Below, piece after piece: positions 50,540 to 58,483 of a stretch of DNA of 64,000 bases. Under the pieces are notes generated by a model. That model was not told the DNA's origin. It made no database searches and was given only the letters and a program-made list of their open reading frames with translations. The translations under genes were made by a program, and so were the position numbers. The DNA is from Leifsonia sp. ku-ls (lineage in GTDB: Bacteria; Actinomycetota; Actinomycetes; Actinomycetales; Microbacteriaceae), in the NCBI GenBank assembly GCA_003367665.1, contig QKXI01000014.1, positions 145,228-209,227 of the forward strand. Reading direction: 5' to 3'. Within the stretch, counting starts at the first letter, position 1. Every line of letters begins with the position of its first letter.

Positions 50540-51292
50540 CTACTCCGCGTACACGATCCGCGTCCCACCCCGCCCCGCCGCCTCCAGCGTCGCCGCCCCC
50601 GACCCCGGGGTCGTGACGATCACGTCGAAGTCGTCCAGCGACGCGATCCGGTACGCCCCCTCGCCCGGGAATTTCAGCGAGGTCGCCACCAGGATGCTGC
50701 GGTCGGCCGCCCCTCGCATCCGGTGTTTGATGCCCGCCTCCTGGTTCAGGTCGGTGACGACCGAGCCGTCCGGGCGGATGCCGCCGCTGCTGATGACGGC
50801 GACGTCGGCGTGGATGAGCGCGAGCATCTGCTCCGTCAGCGGGCCCGACACCGTGCCCGGCTTCGAGCCGACCGCGCCGCCGAGGAGGATGAGCGTGCAG
50901 GCCGGGTCGTCGCCGAGCACGCGCAGGATCCAGAGGTTGTTCGTGACGATCGTCACCGGGCGGTCGCGCAGCAGGCGGGCGACCGCGAGGGTGGTGTGGC
51001 CGATGTCGAGCAGTACGACGTCGCCGTCGTCGATGAGGGCGGCGGTCGCCGCGGCGATCACTCGCTTCTCCGCGGCGTCGGCGTCGTGATCCGTCAGCTC
51101 ATCGTCCGCGGCCTCCGCGAGCGTCGCGCCGCCGTGCACCCGGCGGAGGCTGCCCGCGAGCTCCAACCGCTCCAGGTCGCGGCGGATCGTGGTGCCGCTG
51201 ACGGCGAGCAGGCGGGAGAGCTCGTCGACCGTCACGCTCCCGGCCTCCTGCACGCGCTCGACAATGGCGGCTTCGCGCTGATGGGTCAGCAT
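50540..51292 (-). CDS. DeoR family repressor of the phosphodiester-type importer operon
   Basis: This gene encodes 250 residues. The N-terminal helix-turn-helix is REAAIVERVQEAGSVTVDEL then SGTTIRRDLERLELAG, the classic DeoR signature. The DeoRC sensor domain (about 75-235) resembles sugar-phosphate isomerases (VVLLDIGHTTLAVARLL; VTNNLWILRVL), so a phosphorylated sugar or polyol is the expected ligand. It is divergent from the ABC importer operon with 204 bp between, which holds repeated GCTCAT motifs. Confidence 0.93.
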   Translation of the reverse strand: MLTHQREAAIVERVQEAGSVTVDELSRLLAVSGTTIRRDLERLELAGSLRRVHGGATLAEAADDELTDHDADAAEKRVIAAATAALIDDGDVVLLDIGHTTLAVARLLRDRPVTIVTNNLWILRVLGDDPACTLILLGGAVGSKPGTVSGPLTEQMLALIHADVAVISSGGIRPDGSVVTDLNQEAGIKHRMRGAADRSILVATSLKFPGEGAYRIASLDDFDVIVTTPGSGAATLEAAGRGGTRIVYAE

Positions 51293-51329
51293 GGCACCCC
51301 TCTCCGGTTCACGCTCCCAGCGTGGCGGT

Positions 51330-51386
51330 GCTCATTCTCGCTCATATGAACGCCGAATGAACAGTGTCCAGCGCTCATTTGAAAGC
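51330..51386. promoter_or_regulatory. Putative DeoR operator array
   Basis: The core GCTCATATGAAC (51340-51351) is a near-perfect palindrome. It is flanked by GCTCATT (51330-51336) and its inverted partner AATGAAC (51356-51362), giving nested inverted repeats. A further GCTCATTTGAA starts at 51373. The array lies in the divergent region between the DeoR gene and the importer operon. Confidence 0.65.
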
Positions 51387-51422
51387 TCTTTCGCCGCTAT
51401 CGCCAGAAACGCGCGCCGCGGT

Positions 51423-51428
51423 TAGCGT
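51423..51428 (+). promoter_or_regulatory. -10 box (TAGCGT) of the importer operon
   Basis: TAGCGT lies about 70 bp before the binding-protein GTG and about 37 bp after the last GCTCAT motif, a spacing compatible with repressor control of the importer operon. No clear -35 was identified. Confidence 0.5.
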
Positions 51429-51496
51429 GAAACCGCTCGCCCCGGACGGACGGGCATCCTCCCCACCTTCACCCCTCCCACCACTGGAGCGCTCAC

Positions 51497-52648
51497 GTGA
51501 AATCCACCCGCCTGTTCGCCTCGCTCGCGGTCGTCGCGGCCGCCGGGCTCGCTCTCGCCGGCTGCGCGCAGAGCAGTTCCGCCGCCTCCGCAAGCGACGG
51601 CGCCGACAAGAAGCTCACCGTGTTCCTCAGCGCCGACACCAACATCCAGGACCTCTGGCAGAAGACGCTGATCCCCGCCTTCGAGAAGGACAACCCCGGC
51701 TACACCGTCTCGGTCGACTTCGACCTGCACGGCCTGCACGACCAGCAGACCGTCGCGAAGCTCACCGCGGCGACGCTGCAGAAGAAGGACCCGGGCTACG
51801 ACCTGGTCGACGCCGGCTTCGTCTCGCAGGTGGCGGCCTCCGGTCTGCTCACCAAGGTCTCCGACAGCACCGTCCCCGGTCTGAAGGACGTGCCGGCCGA
51901 CCTGGTGAAGGCCGGCGGCAACGGCGGCATCCCCTACCGCGGCTCGAGCGTCGTGCTCGCGTACGACACCAAGACCGTTCCGACCCCGCCGAAGACGCTC
52001 GACGACCTGCTCGCCTGGATCAAGGCCAACCCGGGCAAGTTCACCTACAACTCCCCGGACACCGGCGGAAGCGGCCAGTCGTTCGTGACGACCGTGCTCG
52101 ACCAGAACGTCTCCGCAGCCGACCGCACGAAGCTCGTCACCGGGACCGACCCGAGCGTCGAGACCTCCTGGGACAAGGGGTTCGCGACGCTCGCCGGCCT
52201 GAACCCGTACGTGTACCAGAAGGGCGTCTACCCGAACGGCAACAATCAGGTGCTCGACCTGCTCTCCAGCGGCCAGATCTCGATGGCCCCGGTCTGGAGC
52301 GACCAGTTCGTCACCGGTCACAAGAACGGGCAGATTCCGGCGAACATCGCCTACACGCAGATCTCCGACCCGTCGCTGACCGGCGGCGCCAGCTACCTCG
52401 GCATCCCGTCCGCCTCGCCGCGTCAGCAGGGCGCCGAGAAGCTCGCCTCGTGGCTGCTCAGCCCGGCGGCGCAGACGCTCATCTCCGACAGCATCTCCGG
52501 CTACCCGGTGATCTCGCTCGACAAGCTGCCCGCCTCGGTGCAGACCCTGTTCAAGGATGCCGACATCGCCCACCTGCGGCCGGGCTACTTCGCCACCGTG
52601 GCCTCCGACATGAACAAGGCCTGGGCCCAGAAGGTCCCCGGCAAGTAA
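51497..52648 (+). CDS. ABC importer substrate-binding lipoprotein (AEP/thiamine/iron-type family)
   Basis: This gene encodes 383 residues with a GTG start behind GGAGCG. The lipobox LALAGC has Cys23. The lobes match the binding-protein group related to 2-aminoethylphosphonate, thiamine and ferric importers: KKLTVFLSADTNIQDLWQKT, YDLVDAGFVSQVAAS, SYLGIPSASPRQQGAEKLAS. That group often binds phosphate-bearing ligands. It is the first gene of a six-gene operon with two permeases, an ATPase, a phosphodiesterase and a phosphatase. Confidence 0.92.
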   Translation: MKSTRLFASLAVVAAAGLALAGCAQSSSAASASDGADKKLTVFLSADTNIQDLWQKTLIPAFEKDNPGYTVSVDFDLHGLHDQQTVAKLTAATLQKKDPGYDLVDAGFVSQVAASGLLTKVSDSTVPGLKDVPADLVKAGGNGGIPYRGSSVVLAYDTKTVPTPPKTLDDLLAWIKANPGKFTYNSPDTGGSGQSFVTTVLDQNVSAADRTKLVTGTDPSVETSWDKGFATLAGLNPYVYQKGVYPNGNNQVLDLLSSGQISMAPVWSDQFVTGHKNGQIPANIAYTQISDPSLTGGASYLGIPSASPRQQGAEKLASWLLSPAAQTLISDSISGYPVISLDKLPASVQTLFKDADIAHLRPGYFATVASDMNKAWAQKVPGK

Positions 52649-53595
52649 TGGTCGTCGCCACCGCCACCACGGCGGCCGCCGCCGCGGACCGCAGCGCACG
52701 ACGTGCGCGGCGGTCCGCGTTCGCGGGCTTCCTGCTCGCCCTGCCGCCCGTGGTCGTCATCGCGCTCTTCGTCGGCGTCCCCGTCGTCCTGGCGCTCGCC
52801 TTCAGCGTGGGATTCACCGGGGGACTCAACTCGGTCATCGCGGCGGTCGGGCAGAACGTGCACCGCGCCGACGGCGTGATGCCGACGTTCGCCGCCTACG
52901 GCGACGTGTTCGCCACCGACTCCTTCTGGCAGGACCTGGCGCTGACCCTCGGCGTCACCGCGGCCAGCACCGCGATCGTGCTCGTGCTCGCCGGCGGCAT
53001 CGGCCTGTACCTGCGGCTGCGTGGCGGCTGGCTGGCGCGGGTGCTCTCCGCCGTGGCGATCGTCCCGCTGTTCATCCCCGTCGTCATCGCATCGTGGGCC
53101 ATCCTGACCTTCTACGCGGCGGACGGCTTCCTGCGGAGCCTGCTCGCCCAGGTCGGGCTGGAGGGCCCGGTGTGGTCGTACTCCGCGATCGCGATCGTCA
53201 TCGGCTCGGCGTGGACCTCCCTCCCGTTCGCCGTGCTCATGATCACCTCGGGCCTGCAGTCCGTGCCGGACGCCCTGATCGAGGCCGCGCGGGACGCCGG
53301 CGCCGGCACCGCGCACATCGTCCGCACCATCCTGCTGCCGATGTGCGCCGTCCCGATCGTCATCGCCGTCACCTTCACGGCCATCGGCGTGATCGGCTCG
53401 TACACCGTGCCGTACTTCACCGGCCCGAACGCCCCGACGATGCTGGGCGTCTCCCTGGCGAGCTACTTCACGTCGTACAACCAGCCGCAGCAGTCGCTGG
53501 TGATGGCGTTCGTCGTCTTCCTCGCCGCGGCCGTCATCGGCGCGCTCTACGTCTGGGCGAACTTCCGCAGCGCCCGGCAGGAGGGACGGATCTGA
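52648..53595 (+). CDS. ABC importer permease 1
   Basis: This gene encodes 315 residues starting at TAATG overlap with the binding-protein gene. Six membrane helices; first helix FAGFLLALPPVVVIALFVGV. The docking loop is ALIEAARDAGAGTAHIVRTI. It belongs to the spermidine/iron/phosphonate (PotB-like) permease group, in line with the binding protein. A large external loop after TM1 (about 55-85) is present. Confidence 0.93.
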   Translation: MVVATATTAAAAADRSARRARRSAFAGFLLALPPVVVIALFVGVPVVLALAFSVGFTGGLNSVIAAVGQNVHRADGVMPTFAAYGDVFATDSFWQDLALTLGVTAASTAIVLVLAGGIGLYLRLRGGWLARVLSAVAIVPLFIPVVIASWAILTFYAADGFLRSLLAQVGLEGPVWSYSAIAIVIGSAWTSLPFAVLMITSGLQSVPDALIEAARDAGAGTAHIVRTILLPMCAVPIVIAVTFTAIGVIGSYTVPYFTGPNAPTMLGVSLASYFTSYNQPQQSLVMAFVVFLAAAVIGALYVWANFRSARQEGRI

Positions 53596-54416
53596 TGCCC
53601 CGCACCGTTTCGACCGCTCTGCGCTCGCTCGGCGCGACCGTGTTCGCGCTCGTCCTGCTGGTCTTCGTGCTCGGACCGCTGCTGTGGCTCGGCCTGCACG
53701 CGTTCGCCGACCGCTGGACGTACCCGAACCTCCTCCCGGACTCGTGGACGCTGCGCTGGTGGCAGACGGTGCTCAGCGACCAGGCACTCGGGTCGTCGAT
53801 CCAGAACTCGCTCCTCATCACGCCGCTCGTCGTGCTCGTGTCCGCCGTGGTGTGCCTGCCCGCGGCGTACGCCTTCGCGCGGTTCGAGTTCCCGGGACGG
53901 CGGCTGTTCCTGATCGGCCTGTTCGCGACGAACGCGTTCCCGCGGATGGGGCTGTTCGCGACCCTCGCCTCGCTCTACTACGCGCTCGGCCTGATGAACA
54001 CGGTCGCCGGCATCGTCATCGTGCAGCTGCTCGGGACCGTCGTCTTCATGACCTGGATCCCGGCCGCCGCGTTCGCCGCCGTGCCGCGGTCGCTCGAGGA
54101 GGCCGCGCGCGACGCCGGGGCCTCCCGCGCGCGCGTCTTCTTCGGCGTGACGCTCCGGATGGCGTTGCCCGGCATCCTCGTCGGCGCCGTCATGGCGTTC
54201 CTCGCGGCCTTCGACGAGGCGCAGGGCACGTACCTGGTGGGCGCGCCCGACATCCTGACGATGCCGACCGAGATGTACAGCCTCGTCCTCAACTTCCCCA
54301 AGCAGGTGGCGGCCGTGTTCTCCATCCTGCTCGCCATCCCCTCGGTGGTGCTGCTCCTCGCCGTGCGCAAGCACGTCATGGGCGGCCAGCTGGCCGAGGG
54401 CTTCCAGCTCAAGTGA
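53595..54416 (+). CDS. ABC importer permease 2
   Basis: This gene encodes 273 residues; TGATG overlap with permease 1. Six helices, docking loop RSLEEAARDAGASRARVFFG, PotC-like group. The arrangement binding protein-permease-permease-ATPase is intact and tightly spaced, which supports a functional importer. Confidence 0.93.
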   Translation: MPRTVSTALRSLGATVFALVLLVFVLGPLLWLGLHAFADRWTYPNLLPDSWTLRWWQTVLSDQALGSSIQNSLLITPLVVLVSAVVCLPAAYAFARFEFPGRRLFLIGLFATNAFPRMGLFATLASLYYALGLMNTVAGIVIVQLLGTVVFMTWIPAAAFAAVPRSLEEAARDAGASRARVFFGVTLRMALPGILVGAVMAFLAAFDEAQGTYLVGAPDILTMPTEMYSLVLNFPKQVAAVFSILLAIPSVVLLLAVRKHVMGGQLAEGFQLK

Positions 54417-54427
54417 AGGAGACCCCC

Positions 54428-55477
54428 GTGTCCTCTCCCGACACCACCGACGGCCTCACCCTGAGCGGCCTCGGCAAGACGCTCGGCGGCCGCACGATCA
54501 TCGACGACCTCTCGCTCACGGTCCGGCGCGGCGAGCTCGTCTCGCTGCTCGGGCCCTCGGGCTGCGGCAAGACGACCACGCTCCGGATGATCGCCGGCTT
54601 CCTCCCGCCGGACGCCGGCCGCATCGTCATGGCCGGCCGCGACGTCACCCGGCTCGGACCGGACAAGCGGCCGAGCGCGATGGTGTTCCAGAACTACGCG
54701 CTCTGGCCGCACCTGACGGTCGCCAAGAACGTCGCATACCCGCTGCGCCTGCGCCGCCTCCCGCGCGCCGAGATCGCCGAGCGGGTGGACCAGGTGCTCG
54801 GCCTGGTCAACCTGCTGCACCACCGCGACTCCCGGCCGCCGCGCATCTCCGGCGGCGAGCAGCAGCGTGTCGCCCTCGCACGCGCCCTGGTGCAGGAGCC
54901 GGACGTGCTGCTCCTCGACGAGCCGCTCAGCAACCTCGACGCCAAGCTGCGGGTGCGGGTGCGCGAAGACATCCGCGACCTGCAGCAGCGGCTCGGCATC
55001 ACGACCGTCATCGTCACGCACGACCAGGAGGAGGCGCTCTCGATCTCCGACCGCGTCGCCGTGATGAACCGGGGACGGATCGAGCAGTTCAGCTCGCCGG
55101 CCGAGCTGTACGCCCGGCCGGCGACGGAGTTCGTCGCCACCTTCGTCGGCGCGCTCAACCGCTTCGACGGCAGGTTCGACGGCACGCGCATCCAGGAGGG
55201 ACCCGGCGTGGTCGGCGTGCGCCCGGAGAACGTCACCTTCAGCTCGACGCCCCGGCCGGGGGCGCTGCGGGCGATCGTCGAGCGCGTGGTGCCGCACGGG
55301 CATTTCGACGAGGTGCGGCTGCGGCGGGAGGACGTCACGCTCTCGGCGTACGTCTCCGGCGCCTCGCCGCGGCCGGGGGAGGTGGGGTTCGCCTCCATCG
55401 ACCGGGCGCTCGTCTACCGGGACGGCCGGCTGGTGGAGCCCGCCGTCGCGTCGCCCGTTCCGGCGGTGGTCGCGTGA
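54428..55477 (+). CDS. ABC importer ATPase
   Basis: The second possible GTG (54428) is chosen because AAGGAGA lies 5 nt upstream; it gives 349 residues. Walker A GPSGCGKT is at 42-49, Q-loop VFQNYALWPHLT, signature ISGGEQQRVALARALVQ, Walker B VLLLDEPLSNLDAKL and H-loop VIVTHDQEE. The C-terminal TOBE-like region (GVRPENVTFSSTP) regulates or stabilises the dimer. It belongs to the PotA/FbpC/MalK group. The GDPD gene starts inside its stop (GTGA). Confidence 0.95.
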   Translation: MSSPDTTDGLTLSGLGKTLGGRTIIDDLSLTVRRGELVSLLGPSGCGKTTTLRMIAGFLPPDAGRIVMAGRDVTRLGPDKRPSAMVFQNYALWPHLTVAKNVAYPLRLRRLPRAEIAERVDQVLGLVNLLHHRDSRPPRISGGEQQRVALARALVQEPDVLLLDEPLSNLDAKLRVRVREDIRDLQQRLGITTVIVTHDQEEALSISDRVAVMNRGRIEQFSSPAELYARPATEFVATFVGALNRFDGRFDGTRIQEGPGVVGVRPENVTFSSTPRPGALRAIVERVVPHGHFDEVRLRREDVTLSAYVSGASPRPGEVGFASIDRALVYRDGRLVEPAVASPVPAVVA

Positions 55478-56205
55478 CCCGGCCGGCGCCCGTGCGCATC
55501 TCGGCCCACCGCGGCGACTCGTCGGCGTTCCGCGAGAACACGATTCCCGCCATCCGGTCGGCCATCGCGAAGGGTGCGGAGGTCGTGGAGGTGGACGTGC
55601 GCCTCACCGCCGACGGCCACGTCGTCGTGCTGCACGACCCCACCCTGGAACGCCTCTGGCACGACCCGCGACCGATCGAGGAGGTGCCCGCGGCCGACCT
55701 CGCCCGCTTCGGCGCCCCCGACGACCGGCCGCCGCTGCTCGCCGAGGTGCTGCCGCTGTTCGACGGCGTCGCGAGCAGGCTCGTGATCGACATGGACAGC
55801 CCGGCCTTCGCCGCGCCGGCGCACGTCGTCGTCGCCGAGGCCGGGGTGGTCGTGGACTGGTGCGGCGACCTCGACGCCATGCGCGTCCTGCGCGGACTGG
55901 ACGCCGACGCGCGGCTGTGGCTGCCGTGGCGGTGGATGCGTGTGCCGACGGAGGCCGAGCTGGCGGAGCTGTCTCCGGTCACGGTGAACGTACCGTTCCC
56001 GATCGCCGACGACGCGTTCGTGCGCGGTGTGCACGAGCGCGGCCTCCCGGTCACGGTGTGGACCGTGGACGAGCCGGACGACCTCTCCCGCGCGCTCGCC
56101 CTCGGCGTGGACACGATCACCACCAACCAGCTGGACCGCCTGTGCGCGATGCGCGAGGCCGCGGCCGCCGCTGCGACCGTCCCCGACGTGGAGGCCGTCC
56201 GGTGA
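55474..56205 (+). CDS. Glycerophosphodiester phosphodiesterase (GDPD) family enzyme
   Basis: This gene encodes 243 residues, probably cytoplasmic (no signal peptide). GDPD motifs: RISAHRGDSSAFRENTIPAI with the His and Glu metal/catalytic residues, VEVDVRLTADGHVVVLHDPT with Glu, Asp and the second His. The C-terminal VTVWTVDEPDDLSRALALGVDTITTN is family-typical. It should hydrolyse a phosphodiester to an alcohol and a phosphomonoester. Coupling to the ATPase and to a phosphatase suggests that its substrate is what the importer brings in. Confidence 0.94.
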   Translation: MTRPAPVRISAHRGDSSAFRENTIPAIRSAIAKGAEVVEVDVRLTADGHVVVLHDPTLERLWHDPRPIEEVPAADLARFGAPDDRPPLLAEVLPLFDGVASRLVIDMDSPAFAAPAHVVVAEAGVVVDWCGDLDAMRVLRGLDADARLWLPWRWMRVPTEAELAELSPVTVNVPFPIADDAFVRGVHERGLPVTVWTVDEPDDLSRALALGVDTITTNQLDRLCAMREAAAAAATVPDVEAVR

Positions 56206-56993
56206 GCCCCGACGAGCTGCACGACGCCCGCGACCTCGCCCTGGAGCTTGCCGCCTGGGCCATCGGGCGCACGCGCACCTACCGGGTGACGTCGGTGTCC
56301 ACCAAGGCGAACCCGGCCGACCTGGTCACCGAGCTGGACCGGTCGATCGAGCGCCACGTGCGAGAGCAGGTGGGCCGGTGGTTCCCCGACCACGCCTTCG
56401 TCGGCGAGGAGTACGGCGGCGAGGCGGCGCAGGGGCGGCCGACCTGGTACCTCGACCCGGTGGACGGCACGACGAACCTCGCCAACGGCATCCCGTGGAC
56501 CGCGTTCTCGCTGGCGCTCGCGGTCGATGACCGCGCGCTCGTCGGCGTGGTGGCGGACCCCTGGCGCGACCTGTTGTTCGACGCGATCGCCGGCGAGGGC
56601 GCGCGACGCGACGGGGAGACTCTCGCGATCCCCGCGCGGGACTCGCTCGTCGGCGGCGTGGTGAGCAGCGAGCTCGCCGGCCACGAGGCCTGGAGCGGGA
56701 TGGACGCGCTGGCGCAGGCGCTCACCGAGCGGTTCTGCACCCTCCGCGTGATGGGCTCCGGCACGCTCACGCTGCTGGGACCCGCGGCCGGCCGCGGCGC
56801 GGGAGCGGTCATCCACCGCTTCAGCCCCGTCGACCACCTGGCTGCCTGCCTCATCGCGGCCGAGGCGGGCGCCGACGTGCTCGGGCAGGACGGCCGCCCG
56901 ACGGTCTTCCCGGCGAGCGGCGGCATCCTCGTGGCGGCGCCGGGAGTGAGCGCCGAGCTCCACGGCCTGTGGAGCGGGGCGCTGGTCCGCTGA
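56202..56993 (+). CDS. Inositol monophosphatase-family phosphatase
   Basis: This gene encodes 263 residues starting inside the GDPD stop. Metal-binding motifs: DLVTELDRSIERHV, FVGEEYGGE, and WYLDPVDGTTNLANGIPWTA. The third motif, usually WDxAAG, reads PVDHLAACLIAAEAGADVLG, so Asp is kept but Trp and the local sequence differ, which points away from inositol phosphate toward another sugar or polyol phosphate. It should release phosphate from the GDPD product. Confidence 0.93.
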   Translation: MSPDELHDARDLALELAAWAIGRTRTYRVTSVSTKANPADLVTELDRSIERHVREQVGRWFPDHAFVGEEYGGEAAQGRPTWYLDPVDGTTNLANGIPWTAFSLALAVDDRALVGVVADPWRDLLFDAIAGEGARRDGETLAIPARDSLVGGVVSSELAGHEAWSGMDALAQALTERFCTLRVMGSGTLTLLGPAAGRGAGAVIHRFSPVDHLAACLIAAEAGADVLGQDGRPTVFPASGGILVAAPGVSAELHGLWSGALVR

Positions 56994-57006
56994 CCTCGGC
57001 GGCGGC

Positions 57007-57702
57007 TCAGCCGTCCGGGTTGATGGAGAGCTCGTACCGGTCGCCGCGGTACAGCGACGTCGTCTGCTCGGCGATCGTGCCCTCCTCGGTGATGCTGCGC
57101 GAATGGACGCGGAGGCACGGCTGCGTCGGGTCGATCTTCAGCAGAGCGGCCTGTCCGGCGTCCGGCAGCACGGCCGACACGCGGGACTCCGCGCGCGTGA
57201 GGTTCATCCCGTACTTGCGGTACAGCAGCTCGTAGAGCGAGCCGGTGAGATCCTCGCCGAGCAGGCCGGGAACGGACTCGGCGTTCAGCACCGTGCGGTC
57301 GATGCACAGCGCGGTGTCGTCTCCGAAGCGCAGCCGCTCGATCGTGACGATCTGGTCGTTCCTGTGGATGCCGAGGTCGTCGGCCGCTTCGGCGGTCGCC
57401 GGCCCGATGCTGGCGGAGAGGACCTTCGCGTGCGCCGTCATCCCGGCGGCCTTCATCGAGTCGGTGAAGGAGCCCATCACCATCCGCTTGGTCACCGTCG
57501 GCTGCGCCACGAAGGTGCCGCGCCCGCGGACCCCGACGATGCGCTTCGCCTGGATGAGCACCTGGAGCGCGCGCCGCACGGTCATCGCCGACACCCCGTA
57601 CTGGGCGGCGAGAGCTTGCTCCCCGGCGATCCTCTCGCCCGGCTGCATCTCCGAGATGGATCGGGAGAGGTCCTTCAGGACCTCTTCGTACTTGGCCACC
57701 AT
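57007..57702 (-). CDS. GntR family (HutC/UTRA) regulator of the amino-sugar locus
   Basis: This gene encodes 231 residues. The ATG at 57702 is preceded by GGGAGGGG. The winged helix is GEQALAAQYGVSAMTVRRAL with VGVRGRGTFVAQPTV. The C-terminal UTRA domain (about 90-225) binds small ligands, often phosphorylated sugars such as GlcNAc-6-P in DasR/NagR. It is the end gene of the minus-strand nanE group and convergent with the phosphatase. Target promoter is probably the one at 59.5 kb. Confidence 0.92.
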   Translation of the reverse strand: MVAKYEEVLKDLSRSISEMQPGERIAGEQALAAQYGVSAMTVRRALQVLIQAKRIVGVRGRGTFVAQPTVTKRMVMGSFTDSMKAAGMTAHAKVLSASIGPATAEAADDLGIHRNDQIVTIERLRFGDDTALCIDRTVLNAESVPGLLGEDLTGSLYELLYRKYGMNLTRAESRVSAVLPDAGQAALLKIDPTQPCLRVHSRSITEEGTIAEQTTSLYRGDRYELSINPDG

Positions 57703-57742
57703 TGGTTGCGCCCCTCCCGTGCCAACAGTCGACGGTTCCCCA

Positions 57743-58483
57743 TCAGTGACGGATAACCCCAACGTTAACGGACGCGGCGCGTGCCCCGACAGCGTCCGCC
57801 GCGGCGACGAGGTCCAGGGTCAGGGCGTACGCGTCGGTGACCGCCTTCCCGACGACCACGGTCGACGCGCCCGCGAGGAACGCGCCGCGCACGTCATCCG
57901 GGGTGGCGAAGCGGCCCTCGGCCACGATTTGCACGTCGGGGAAGCGCCGGGCCAGCTCCTCGATCGCCCGGAGGTTCGGACCGCCCGGCCGGACGTCGTC
58001 CTCGCTCGCGCCGACGAGGGTGGTGCCGAGCACATCCACCCCCGCCTCCAGGGCTCCGGCCGCATCCTCGATCGTGGACAGGTCGGCCATCACGGTCAGG
58101 CCGAGCAACCGGGCGTGCGAGACCACCCCGCCCAGCGTCTCCCCGCCCGGGCGCGGCCTCGGCGTCGCGTCGAGGGCGACGATGTGCGCGCCCGCCGCCG
58201 CGATCTCGTCCACCTCGAACCGGGTGGGCGTGATGTACACCTCGCTGCCGTCGTAGTGCTTCTTGCGGATCCCGATGACCGGCAGCTTCACCGCACGGAC
58301 GATCTGCGAGATGTCCGCGACGCCCTCGGCCCGGATCCCGGACGCGCCGGCCTTCTCGGCGGCCAGGGCCATGCTGACCATGACGTGCGGGTCGCGCAGC
58401 GGGCTTTCTTCCGGCGCCTGGCAGGAGATGAAGACGCCGCGAGGCAGCGGCAGCTCAGCGGAGCCGTTGGTGTGGTCAGTCAT
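57743..58483 (-). CDS. nanE: N-acetylmannosamine-6-phosphate 2-epimerase
   Basis: This gene encodes 246 residues, a TIM barrel converting ManNAc-6-phosphate to GlcNAc-6-phosphate in sialic acid or ManNAc breakdown. Signatures: GVFISCQAPEESPLRDPHVM, GIRAEGVADISQIVR, PVIGIRKKHYDGSEVYITPT, VMADLSTIEDA, and IVAEGRFATPDDVRGAFLAG with VVVGKAVT. The kinase gene upstream overlaps its start by 8 nt, so phosphorylation and epimerisation are coupled. Confidence 0.95.
   Translation of the reverse strand: MTDHTNGSAELPLPRGVFISCQAPEESPLRDPHVMVSMALAAEKAGASGIRAEGVADISQIVRAVKLPVIGIRKKHYDGSEVYITPTRFEVDEIAAAGAHIVALDATPRPRPGGETLGGVVSHARLLGLTVMADLSTIEDAAGALEAGVDVLGTTLVGASEDDVRPGGPNLRAIEELARRFPDVQIVAEGRFATPDDVRGAFLAGASTVVVGKAVTDAYALTLDLVAAADAVGARAASVNVGVIRH

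Noticed and set aside
54413-54427. Earlier GTG start for the importer ATPase (VKETP)
   Set aside because: It overlaps the ribosome site AAGGAGA, which is well placed for the GTG at 54428.
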